This document shows, piece by piece, positions 16,709 to 24,916 of a stretch of DNA of 64,000 bases. The stretch comes from Shewanella gelidimarina (GTDB taxonomy: Bacteria; Pseudomonadota; Gammaproteobacteria; Enterobacterales; Shewanellaceae). The notes beneath the pieces are model-generated. The model had not been told where the DNA came from. It made no database searches and saw only the letters and a list, made by a program, of their open reading frames with translations. A program made the translations under genes and the position numbers. Where the stretch lies: positions 55,479 through 119,478 of the forward strand of contig NZ_JAKIKW010000018.1 of NCBI RefSeq assembly GCF_023283945.1, read 5' to 3'. Position 1 is the first letter of the stretch. The number at the start of each line of letters is the position of its first letter.

Positions 16709-18019
16709 ATGAAGTATTTCAACAAGACTCTTATCGCAGTATCTGTTGCTTTAGTCAGCACACAATCAATGGCCGCAGGTTTCCAACTTAATAGCCAATC
16801 GGCAACGGGGATCGGTCGCGCATTTGCGGGGGACGCTGTCATTGCTGATAACGCATCTGTTTTATCTCGTAACCCTGCAGCAATGGCCATGTTTGACGAG
16901 AAGCAACTCTCAATGGGCTTAACTTATGCAGACGTAGAAGTTGAAGTCAGTGATGTATATATAAATTCAAACGTTGGGCAAATTCACTACGGCAGTGTTC
17001 CAGACGCAGCCGAAGCTAAAATTATCCCAAACTTTTACTATATTAGCCCAATCAACGACAAATTCGCTTACGGTGTTGCTATGTTTAGTAACTTCGGTAC
17101 TGGTACCGACACTGGTGATTTGTCACAACCAAAATCCATCTTAGGTGGTGCAGCGACAATTCCTGCACCTGTCGACTTGCTCGGCAAAACTGAAGTAACT
17201 ACCATTAACTTCAACCTAAGCGCGTCTTACCGTATTAATGACAACTTCAGTGTTGGTGCCGGTTTAGATGTTATTTATGGTCAAGGCACACTGACTCGTT
17301 CAGGTGAACTGCCTCTAGCGCCAGATGGTTCATATGTGCCAGTGGATCTTGTAGACGTTGATGCTGATGGTGTCGCCTTTGGTGGTATTGTAGGCGCAGT
17401 TTATGAAATTAATGCTAACCATCGTTTAGGCGTAAGCTACCGTTTCAGCCCAGAATTTACTGCTGACGGTACCGTAAAGTTTGGCGGAACCGATTTTCAA
17501 GAGATCAACATCCCCATCCCTGATATTTTCCAAGTTGCTGGTTTCCACCAGTTAACAGACAAGTTTGCATTGCATTACACAGCGCAAATGACAACTTGGG
17601 GTGACTTCCATGAAATCACAGTAACGGATCCAGGCGAAGCACAACTTAAAAAGTACGCTTGGGATGACTCTTGGTTATTCAGTGTTGGTGGTACTTACTC
17701 ACTGACTGAAAACTGGACTGTGCGCGCAGGTTACATGTTCGACCAAGGTGTTGTTGGCGAAGTAAGCTCAATCTCTATTCCTGATTCAGACCGTCAGTGG
17801 TACACAATGGGTGCCACTTACAACATGTCTAAGCATACTAGCATCGACTTTGGTATCGCCTTTATTCGAGGTGAAGAAACACAGCTAACTGAACATAGCT
17901 CTGTTTTAGATCAAGTTGGTCAGCAGATGCCAACACTAGGAAATGATCTTGGTACTGTGCACGCTACCACGCTATCAAATGCAACTTACTATTCAATGCA
18001 GTATAACTACAAGTTTTAA
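16709..18019 (+). CDS. fadL: FadL/OmpP1/TodX-family outer-membrane fatty-acid transporter
   Basis: A beta-barrel porin that brings long-chain fatty acids or other hydrophobic compounds across the outer membrane. ATG 16709 (MKYFNKTLIAVSVALVST, cleavage after SMA) is preferred to the in-frame ATG at 16700. The mature start AGFQLNSQSATGIGRAFAG is the family's conserved plug/hatch N-terminus, followed by NPAAMAMF. The chain ends in an aromatic residue (YNYKF), as expected for assembly by BamA. Length of 436 is normal. Gammaproteobacteria of this type often carry several FadL paralogues, so fatty acid as substrate is likely rather than certain; the FadR-like sites upstream support it. Confidence 0.9.
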   Translation: MKYFNKTLIAVSVALVSTQSMAAGFQLNSQSATGIGRAFAGDAVIADNASVLSRNPAAMAMFDEKQLSMGLTYADVEVEVSDVYINSNVGQIHYGSVPDAAEAKIIPNFYYISPINDKFAYGVAMFSNFGTGTDTGDLSQPKSILGGAATIPAPVDLLGKTEVTTINFNLSASYRINDNFSVGAGLDVIYGQGTLTRSGELPLAPDGSYVPVDLVDVDADGVAFGGIVGAVYEINANHRLGVSYRFSPEFTADGTVKFGGTDFQEINIPIPDIFQVAGFHQLTDKFALHYTAQMTTWGDFHEITVTDPGEAQLKKYAWDDSWLFSVGGTYSLTENWTVRAGYMFDQGVVGEVSSISIPDSDRQWYTMGATYNMSKHTSIDFGIAFIRGEETQLTEHSSVLDQVGQQMPTLGNDLGTVHATTLSNATYYSMQYNYKF

Positions 18020-18036
18020 CACTGTATTTGCATAAA

Positions 18037-18067
18037 CAAAAAGCCGCATTGAATGCGGCTTTTTTAT
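18037..18067 (+). terminator. Terminator of fadL
   Basis: AAAAAGCCGCATT / AATGCGGCTTTTTT, a strong hairpin with T-tract. Confidence 0.88.
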
Positions 18068-18156
18068 TGCCCACATTCCATTAACCCTATTTCATTGTAC
18101 CCAATCGATAAACCTTGCTAACGTGAGCTTATTACACCTCATTTGAAACTGAACTT

Positions 18157-18873
18157 ATGCAAAAAAATAATACTCTAGCCGCGATTATCCTAGGAGGGTT
18201 TCTTTGCCTTGGATTAGTCCTGATGGCCAATACCGTTGGCGATAAACTAATCAAAATGAAATCAATGGAACGTACCGTCACGGTTAAAGGATTAGCCGAG
18301 AAAGAGGTGCGCGCCAATGTCGCCATTTGGCCCATCCGCTTTACCGAAGTCGATAACGATCTCGACAGCCTTTATGCAAATGTGCAAACTAAAACAGAGA
18401 AAGTGGCCACGTTTCTAAAGCAGCAAGGCTTTGATAAGTCAGAAATCACTATCTCACTTCCCGCTATAGATGACCGATTAGCCCAAGGTTATGCGGATCC
18501 TAATGTTAAGTTTCGCTACGCAGCAAGAGTGTCTCTTTCACTTTATACCGATAAGATTGACCTACTACTTTCAGCCCGCAGTAATATGCTGTCACTTGCT
18601 AAAGAAGGCATTGCTATCTCAGATCAAGATTACAATAGCAAAGCACAGTTCTTGTTTACCAAGCTCAACGACGTTAAGCCGGAGATGATCCAATCAGCAA
18701 CTCAAAATGCACGCCAAGTTGCCGAGAAATTTGCGAAGGATTCTGACTCAAAATTAGGGAAAATTAAAAAGGCCGCTCAAGGTCAATTTAGTATTAACGA
18801 CCGAGATAGTAATACGCCGTATATAAAGAAAGTCCGTATCGTCTCTACATTGACCTATTACCTTAATGATTAA
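18157..18873 (+). CDS. SIMPL-domain (DUF541) periplasmic protein
   Basis: N-terminal uncleaved or cleavable hydrophobic segment (residues 7-26, LAAIILGGFLCLGLVLMANT), then a SIMPL domain starting ERTVTVKGLAEKEVRANVAIWPIRF, with the repeated beta-alpha pattern typical of this fold. At 238 residues it has the standard length. SIMPL proteins form ring-like periplasmic oligomers in the characterised cases, but no general function is agreed. Monocistronic; a hairpin with GCAATGACAC arms follows. Confidence 0.85.
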   Translation: MQKNNTLAAIILGGFLCLGLVLMANTVGDKLIKMKSMERTVTVKGLAEKEVRANVAIWPIRFTEVDNDLDSLYANVQTKTEKVATFLKQQGFDKSEITISLPAIDDRLAQGYADPNVKFRYAARVSLSLYTDKIDLLLSARSNMLSLAKEGIAISDQDYNSKAQFLFTKLNDVKPEMIQSATQNARQVAEKFAKDSDSKLGKIKKAAQGQFSINDRDSNTPYIKKVRIVSTLTYYLND

Positions 18874-18910
18874 TCCGCCAAAACACCTTTAACGCTTTAG
18901 CATTAAACGC

Positions 18911-18942
18911 GCAATGACACAGTCAACAGAGGGTGTCATTGC
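18911..18942. terminator. Hairpin downstream of the SIMPL gene
   Basis: Arms GCAATGACAC / GTGTCATTGC around a 12-base loop. No T-tract, so it may be a Rho-dependent or 3'-protecting structure. Confidence 0.4.
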
Positions 18943-19043
18943 CCGTAAAGCCATCTTCATCGCATTTTCCTAATGAATAATGATTGCGCCTTTGAAACAC
19001 ATCCATTAGAATAATCTCATGGATGTATTTCAGGTAATCAACG

Positions 19044-20099
19044 ATGGCAACTTACGCTCTCCCCTTTGCACTGCTCTTATTATCGCTAATGTCTAGCCTA
19101 GCTTTACCTACATTGGCCCATGGTGCATCGACGGTTGATAGCGTTCCAACCATAACGGTTGAATACACCTCCTACCCCAACTGGGTTGTACTAGATGCGA
19201 TTATCGAGCCCACAAAAGCGGCTACGGTGTCGGCGCAGACATCTGGACGTATTATAAAACTCAATTATGATGTGAATGATATTGTCGCTAAAAACGCATC
19301 ACTATTAGAAATTACCAGTAAAGAGCAAGGTGCGCTATTAGCCGCAGCCGAAGCTGAGTATGCAAGAGCAAATGCACAAAATGTCGAAGCCCAAGCGCAG
19401 TTGCAACGTTATAAGAAGCTTTTTCCGCAAGGCGCTATTTCTGAAGGTTCCATGGATGAAGCACAAGCTAATGCTAAGTCAACACAGCAAGCAGTCAGTG
19501 CTGCAAATGCGGGCATAGTGCAAGCAACTGAATCTTTAAAATATACCGCGGTAAGCGCGCCCTTTGCGGGTGTGGTCACTCAACGACATGTAGAACAGGG
19601 CGAGACCGTAAGTCCTGGACAAGCATTATATTCTGGCTACTCTTTAACGCAGATGCGCGCGGTCACCCACGTACCACAACGTTATATCAACGCCTTAAAG
19701 CTGCAGCCTAAGTTCAAACTCATCTTAGCCGATGGCAAACACATTTTCAGCGACAAGCTCAATGTATTTGGCTTTGTCGACCAAGCCAGCCACAGCTATA
19801 AAGTGCGTATAGCACTGCCCACTGAAATATCGGGGCTCATCCCTGGCAGTCTCATTAAGGCCCAGTTTATTAGTGGTCAACGCCAAACAATGTTCATCCC
19901 TCAAACTGCCCTTATCACCATGAACGAGTTAAATGCCGTTTATCTACAGCAGAATAACAAGTGGGTGCTTAATCAAGTCAGAGTTGGCCAGCAGGACAGC
20001 GATACAATGGAAGTGTTATCAGGGTTATCTAATGGTGATGTCATCGCAAAAGATGCTTATCAAACCTTATTGCGTTTACAAAAGCAGTCTAAACCTTAA
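19044..20099 (+). CDS. RND efflux periplasmic adaptor (membrane fusion protein)
   Basis: Signal peptide (residues 1-26, ending ALPTLAHG), barrel-sandwich half motif (TVSAQTSGRIIKLNYDVNDIVAK, residues about 57-79), an alpha-hairpin rich in Ala/Gln (about 90-155), the returning lipoyl half (LKYTAVSAPFAGVVTQRHVEQGETVSPGQAL) and a beta-barrel domain. These are the standard elements of HlyD/AcrA-type adaptors. No lipobox Cys is seen. The gene ends 12 bp before the transporter gene, with the AAGGAG ribosome site of that gene between them. No outer-membrane TolC partner is encoded here, so a chromosomal TolC elsewhere is presumably shared. Confidence 0.92.
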   Translation: MATYALPFALLLLSLMSSLALPTLAHGASTVDSVPTITVEYTSYPNWVVLDAIIEPTKAATVSAQTSGRIIKLNYDVNDIVAKNASLLEITSKEQGALLAAAEAEYARANAQNVEAQAQLQRYKKLFPQGAISEGSMDEAQANAKSTQQAVSAANAGIVQATESLKYTAVSAPFAGVVTQRHVEQGETVSPGQALYSGYSLTQMRAVTHVPQRYINALKLQPKFKLILADGKHIFSDKLNVFGFVDQASHSYKVRIALPTEISGLIPGSLIKAQFISGQRQTMFIPQTALITMNELNAVYLQQNNKWVLNQVRVGQQDSDTMEVLSGLSNGDVIAKDAYQTLLRLQKQSKP

Positions 20100-20111
20100 G
20101 GAGCTGACAAG

Positions 20112-23100
20112 ATGACAGACAAGCAAAAATTAGGGATTTCAGGACGAATTGCCGCTACTTTCCAGCTTAGTGCTATAACCCCTTTACTCGCATTACTCGG
20201 CCTTTTGCTGGGTATATTTGCTGTATTGGTGACCCCAAAAGAGGAAGAACCTCAAATTGACGTCACCTTTGCTGATGTTTATATTCCGTTTGCTGGCGCA
20301 TCACCTGCTGAGGTCGAAAGTTTAGTGACGTTACCCACTGAACAAATCATCTCAGAACTTAAAGGAATCGACACTCTTTACTCCTTTTCACAACCGGATG
20401 GCGCCCTCTTTATTGTTATTTTTGAAGTGGGCATTGCACGTAACGACGCCATCGTAAAACTCTATAATCAGATCCACTCTAACTTAGATAAACTGCCACT
20501 CAATGCAGGCGTCGGTCAGCCTCTTATTAAACCTCGCGGCATTGATGATGTGCCGATAGTCAGCTTAACTTTGTGGTCAAAAGAGTCTAGTGTCTCAGCT
20601 GAGCAACTCACCCATGTTGCCAATAGTTTAGAAACTGAGATTAAACGGATTCCTGGCACCCGTGAAATCAACTCAGTGGGCGCGCACCAACTCACCCTCA
20701 ATGTCAGAATAGATCCTGTAAAAATGAACTACTACGGGATCTCATATAACGAAATACACAATAGTTTAAGCAGCAATAACCACGTCTCGATGCCGGCTTC
20801 ATTAGTACAACAAAACCAAGAAATCAAAGTTCAAACAGGTGAGTTCCTAACTAATATAGACGATGTGAAACAACTGGTTGTTGCGATTAGGGAGGATAGC
20901 GATAAGCATACTGCCCCCGTATTCCTTGCCGATATTGCCGATATCACCCTTAAAGCTGATATCCCCGTTCAGAGCGCTTGGCATGGTGACAAAGAGAACA
21001 TCTATCCCGCGGTAACGATTGCGATAGGCAAACAACCAGGCGTAAACGCCGTCGATATTGCTGATGCAATACTTGAGCGCGTCGATAAAGTCGACAATAT
21101 ATTATTGCCAGACGGGGTAAACATTTCAGTGTCACGTAACTATGGTGAAACTGCTGGTAATAAAGCCAATACTCTGATTTTAAAATTGATGTTTGCCACC
21201 TCGGCGGTGGTCATTCTCGTGTTACTGACCATGGGGTTTAGAGAAGCACTTGTTGTTGGTATCGCCATTGTTATTACACTTGCCCTCACCCTCTTTGCCT
21301 CTTGGGCATGGGGATTTACCTTAAATCGTATCTCTTTATTTGCCCTTATCTTCTCCATCGGGATCTTAGTCGATGATGCCATTGTGGTTGTGGAGAACAT
21401 TCATCGGCATATGGCGATGGGTAAGCGCACGTTCACCGAGCTTATACCTATAGCCGTTGATGAAGTGGGCGGGCCCACCATTTTAGCCACTTTCACTGTC
21501 ATTGCGGCACTGCTGCCAATGGCCTTTGTATCAGGATTAATGGGGCCCTATATGAGCCCCATTCCAATCAATGCCAGTATGGGGATGCTGATCTCTTTAG
21601 CGGTTGCTTTTATGGTCACCCCTTGGCTTAGCCGTAAACTGCTGAAGCATGACACCACTAAAGCAGCGGCCAAAAGTGAGCAACCCCATACCGACAGTCT
21701 AATGCTGCGGGTTTTCACGCGGTTAATTGGGCCATTTGTCATCGGCAAAGCAGCCAGAAAGGCACGCTTTGGATTAGCGGCGGCCATTTTTGTACTCATC
21801 GCGATCGCGGTGGCATTGCCTATCGGTAAATTGGTGGTGTTAAAAATGCTTCCGTTTGACAATAAGTCAGAGTTTCAGATCATAGTCGACCTGCCAGAGG
21901 GAACGCCGGTTGAACAAACTCAACGCACATTAAAAGCATTAGCTCAACATCTTAACCAAGTTGAAGAGGTCGATAATTATCAGATCTATGCAGGCACCAG
22001 TGCGCCAATGAACTTTAATGGTTTGCTTCGTCACTACTTTCTGCGACAAACCCAAGAGTTAGGCGATATTCAAGTAAATCTCGTCGATAAACAGCATAGA
22101 GAACGTGATAGCCACAGTATTGCTATCGCGGTAAGAGCGCCGTTGCAAGAGATAGCAAAACAATATAATGCCAATGTCAAAATCGTAGAAGTGCCTCCAG
22201 GACCACCTGTGTGGTCGCCAATTCTGGCTGAAGTTTATGGTCCAAGTGCCGCTATTCGTGAACGAGCCGCAACCGCGCTTGAAGCCCTTTTTAAGCAAAC
22301 GACAGACGTTGTCGATATCGATATCTATCTACCGGCTAACCAAGCCAAATGGCAGGTCAATATCGACCGCAGTAAAGCCAGTCTACTGGGCATTCAATAT
22401 AGTCAAATAGTCGATTTGGTCGCCACCAGCATAGGGGGTAAGGATATTAGCTATCTTCATGCTCCTAACCAAAAGCACCCTGTTCCCATCCGTATACAGC
22501 TAAAAGAGGGAGACAAGTTCAATTTAGAGCAGGTGCTCAACCTCACAATAAAAAACAATAACGGCCAAGCCATTGCCATGTCAGAGCTATTACAAATAGA
22601 CAAGGGGGTTATCGACGTCCCCATCATCCATAAGAACATGATCCCAATGATCATGGTCGTGGCTGATATGGCAGGCCCTCTGGACAGTCCCCTGTACGGC
22701 ATGTTTGACATGGTCAGCCAAATCAATGCAGAAGATGGCTTGGGCTTCGAGCAACACTACATCAACCAACCTACTGGCCTAGACAGTATCGCCATACTCT
22801 GGGATGGAGAATGGAAAGTCACCTATGAAACGTTTAGGGACATGGGTATCGCTTACGCTGTGGGCATGATAGCGATTTACCTGTTAGTCGTAGCCCAATT
22901 CAAGTCTTATAGCGTTCCGCTAATTATCATGGCGCCCATCCCGCTAACGATCATCGGTGTCATGCCCGGTCACGCATTGCTTGGCGCGCAATTCACCGCT
23001 ACATCGATGATAGGCATGATAGCGCTCGCAGGGATCATTGTGCGTAACTCCATTTTATTAGTGGATTTTATCCATCAAGAAATCGCGGCAGGTGTGCCGT

Positions 23101-23318
23101 TTGAACAAGCCGTGATTCATTCTGGTGCAGTGCGTGCAAAACCTATCATGCTAACGGCCTTGGCGGCCATGATAGGCGCGCTTTTCATCTTAGATGATCC
23201 TATTTTTAATGGCTTGGCCATTAGCCTTATTTTTGGAATTTTGGTTTCCACCCTGCTCACCTTGGTGGTTATTCCCGTCCTGTATTACGCAGTGATGAAA
23301 AACCGTTATCAACACTAG
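20112..23318 (+). CDS. RND-family inner-membrane efflux transporter (AcrB/MexF superfamily)
   Basis: A proton-driven pump of 1068 residues with the RND plan: TM1 near 17-40, a large periplasmic loop to about 330, TM2-6, an interdomain loop, TM7, a second periplasmic loop and TM8-12. The TM4 proton-relay Asp pair is present in GILVDDAIVVVENIHRH, and the C-terminal half has the matching GIIVRNSILLVDF. The charged periplasmic motif YADVYIPFAGASPAEVESLVTLPTE resembles the less-studied HAE1 group often annotated VexF-like or CusA-like. CusA methionine relays are not evident, so metal export is unlikely. The TAG stop codon coincides with a MITE insertion (see 23318). Confidence 0.92.
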   Translation: MTDKQKLGISGRIAATFQLSAITPLLALLGLLLGIFAVLVTPKEEEPQIDVTFADVYIPFAGASPAEVESLVTLPTEQIISELKGIDTLYSFSQPDGALFIVIFEVGIARNDAIVKLYNQIHSNLDKLPLNAGVGQPLIKPRGIDDVPIVSLTLWSKESSVSAEQLTHVANSLETEIKRIPGTREINSVGAHQLTLNVRIDPVKMNYYGISYNEIHNSLSSNNHVSMPASLVQQNQEIKVQTGEFLTNIDDVKQLVVAIREDSDKHTAPVFLADIADITLKADIPVQSAWHGDKENIYPAVTIAIGKQPGVNAVDIADAILERVDKVDNILLPDGVNISVSRNYGETAGNKANTLILKLMFATSAVVILVLLTMGFREALVVGIAIVITLALTLFASWAWGFTLNRISLFALIFSIGILVDDAIVVVENIHRHMAMGKRTFTELIPIAVDEVGGPTILATFTVIAALLPMAFVSGLMGPYMSPIPINASMGMLISLAVAFMVTPWLSRKLLKHDTTKAAAKSEQPHTDSLMLRVFTRLIGPFVIGKAARKARFGLAAAIFVLIAIAVALPIGKLVVLKMLPFDNKSEFQIIVDLPEGTPVEQTQRTLKALAQHLNQVEEVDNYQIYAGTSAPMNFNGLLRHYFLRQTQELGDIQVNLVDKQHRERDSHSIAIAVRAPLQEIAKQYNANVKIVEVPPGPPVWSPILAEVYGPSAAIRERAATALEALFKQTTDVVDIDIYLPANQAKWQVNIDRSKASLLGIQYSQIVDLVATSIGGKDISYLHAPNQKHPVPIRIQLKEGDKFNLEQVLNLTIKNNNGQAIAMSELLQIDKGVIDVPIIHKNMIPMIMVVADMAGPLDSPLYGMFDMVSQINAEDGLGFEQHYINQPTGLDSIAILWDGEWKVTYETFRDMGIAYAVGMIAIYLLVVAQFKSYSVPLIIMAPIPLTIIGVMPGHALLGAQFTATSMIGMIALAGIIVRNSILLVDFIHQEIAAGVPFEQAVIHSGAVRAKPIMLTALAAMIGALFILDDPIFNGLAISLIFGILVSTLLTLVVIPVLYYAVMKNRYQH

Positions 23319-23579
23319 GGGCTGTTAATCTTTCACGGTTGTTTTTACCGCAGTTTATTGGCTATTTTGACAAGGCGGAGGCTATGTCGTTTAGTTATTC
23401 TCCACAAATTGCCTACAACACCGTAAAAATAGCCAAGAAGCGCGGCCCTTCGGGTTCGTTTCAATGCTTTATTACTGCGTTACGCGCTTTTCGCTTAGCC
23501 AGCTAAGCATCATCGCTCAAGCCTTGTACTAAAAGCATTGAATTCGAACAAAAACTAAGCTCGAAAGATCAACTGCCCC
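23318..23579. mobile_element. MITE, copy 1 (IS630/Tc1-type ends)
   Basis: A 262-bp non-coding element with imperfect terminal inverted repeats close to GGGGCTGTTGATCTTTC, flanked on both sides by TA within CTAG. A second copy in reverse orientation lies at 40127-40389, about 90 % alike by eye. A TA duplication at CTAG targets is the hallmark of IS630/Tc1-mariner enzymes, so this is probably a deletion derivative moved by such a transposase. It was inserted into the TAG stop codon of the RND gene and regenerates it, because the element starts with G. Confidence 0.82.
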
Positions 23580-23624
23580 TAGAACGATTACGAACAAGCC
23601 CTATAACTTAAGAGAGGAATCGAT

Positions 23625-23837
23625 ATGTCTACAGAACGTGCCATTATGGCTTTTGCCGGTGTGATGATCTTGTTATCGTTAGCACTAACCTTGTGGGTCA
23701 ATCACAACTTCGTCTGGCTTACTGCATTTGTAGGCGCAAATTTATTACAAAGTGCCTATACTGGTTTTTGTCCTGCTGCAATTGTGCTGCGAAAATTGGG
23801 TTTCAAATCAGAGGCACAATTGGCAAGAAATGAATAA
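23625..23837 (+). CDS. DUF2892 (YgaP transmembrane-type) inner-membrane protein
   Basis: A 70-residue protein with an AGAGG ribosome site. It begins with the family-typical STERAIMAFAGVMILLSLAL, has two membrane helices (about 8-24 and 29-46) and the GFCPAAIVLRKLG motif that defines DUF2892; the same domain forms the membrane part of YgaP, where it is fused to a rhodanese. Here a separate rhodanese gene follows 136 bp downstream, so the pair looks like a split YgaP-like arrangement. Confidence 0.88.
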   Translation: MSTERAIMAFAGVMILLSLALTLWVNHNFVWLTAFVGANLLQSAYTGFCPAAIVLRKLGFKSEAQLARNE

Positions 23838-23973
23838 CCTCGGTGTTTGTTTTATTTTGATTAACAAGTGAAATATAGTGAGCGGATTTGAATCATCGGC
23901 TCACTAATCTCCTCAATAACAATTTAAGACACCATCAATACACATCAAATAATAACAATATTAAGGAATGTTG

Positions 23974-24366
23974 ATGAGTCACTCGCTTAAGTTGCAATAT
24001 AAACTGTCAAACATCATTAAATTTATGACATTCAGTGCTTTATTACTTATGGTTAGCAACCTAGCACTTGCCGCAGATCAAAATGCACAACAGGCTTGGC
24101 AGAATATAGAGGCTGGTGCCTTAGTGGTGGATGTTAGAACGGCTGAAGAGTTTGCCGAGGGCCATTTACCCAACGCAATCAATATTCCCTTCGAGCAAAT
24201 AGCGACTGTATTTGCCAACAAAAAGATCGATACAGATCAGGCTGTAGTACTTTATTGCCGCAGTGGCCGTCGTAGTGGTATTGCGAATGATGCTTTAATT
24301 AGTGCTGGTTATTCCAATACCTATAATGGTGGCGGTTATCAGACGTTAATTCAGCAGCAAAAATAA
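23974..24366 (+). CDS. Periplasmic rhodanese-like sulfurtransferase
   Basis: ATG 23974 is chosen over 23968 because the AAGGA ribosome site is 6 bases before it. Signal peptide to about residue 34 (SALLLMVSNLALA), then one rhodanese domain: VDVRTAEEFAEGHLPNAINI (CH2A-type motif) and the active loop CRSGRRSG with catalytic Cys. About 130 residues, single domain, GlpE/PspE size. A PspE-like periplasmic thiosulfate sulfurtransferase role is plausible; the physiological acceptor is unknown. Probably cotranscribed with the DUF2892 gene upstream. Confidence 0.88.
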   Translation: MSHSLKLQYKLSNIIKFMTFSALLLMVSNLALAADQNAQQAWQNIEAGALVVDVRTAEEFAEGHLPNAINIPFEQIATVFANKKIDTDQAVVLYCRSGRRSGIANDALISAGYSNTYNGGGYQTLIQQQK

Positions 24367-24385
24367 CTTCAATAATCTATAGTAC

Positions 24386-24408
24386 GGCTGCATATTTGCA
24401 GCCTTTTA
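24386..24408 (+). terminator. Terminator after the rhodanese gene
   Basis: GGCTGCA / TGCAGCC arms with a 4-base loop and TTTTA tail. Confidence 0.75.
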
Positions 24409-24916
24409 TGTTTGATAAGCATCTGCTCTTGCTACATTTACCTTTTCCAATCACACAATCAGATCTTTACACTGAAAAACCACATACTTTTGGAGATACA
24501 CTCCACCAGCAAACACCTTAACAGACAATTAAACCAAACAAGCTAATTCCAAATAAGAATAAGTTATTACTAAAATCACATTAGCATTTAATTATATTTA
24601 TTTCAGGCAGTTAAGATTTAAATAACTCCCCACTCTCATATTGAATACAAGATACCATTATTTACACGCCCTCCCGCAACAGAATATAAAATCACAGAAA
24701 AAGCATCGATAGTCACTAATCGCTAAGTAATAAGCATATCCATTCAAGTAACGAAATCTATCCACACCACCGCTCAAGCCCACAGTGCTTTTAACATTTA
24801 TTTTACATTTGTAATAACTGCAGATACATTCGTTCACACAGCAAGGCAAAACATAATTGTCTGCTGTAAACATTATAAGAAACAACATAATATCCTGAAT
24901 AACATGGAAGACAGTT
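24409..24916. other. AT-rich intergenic region upstream of the subtilase gene
   Basis: About 500 bp without a supportable gene. A minus-strand frame at 24658-25005 overlaps the subtilase start and has no family features. The region presumably carries the protease promoter; no clear operator was recognised. Confidence 0.5.
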
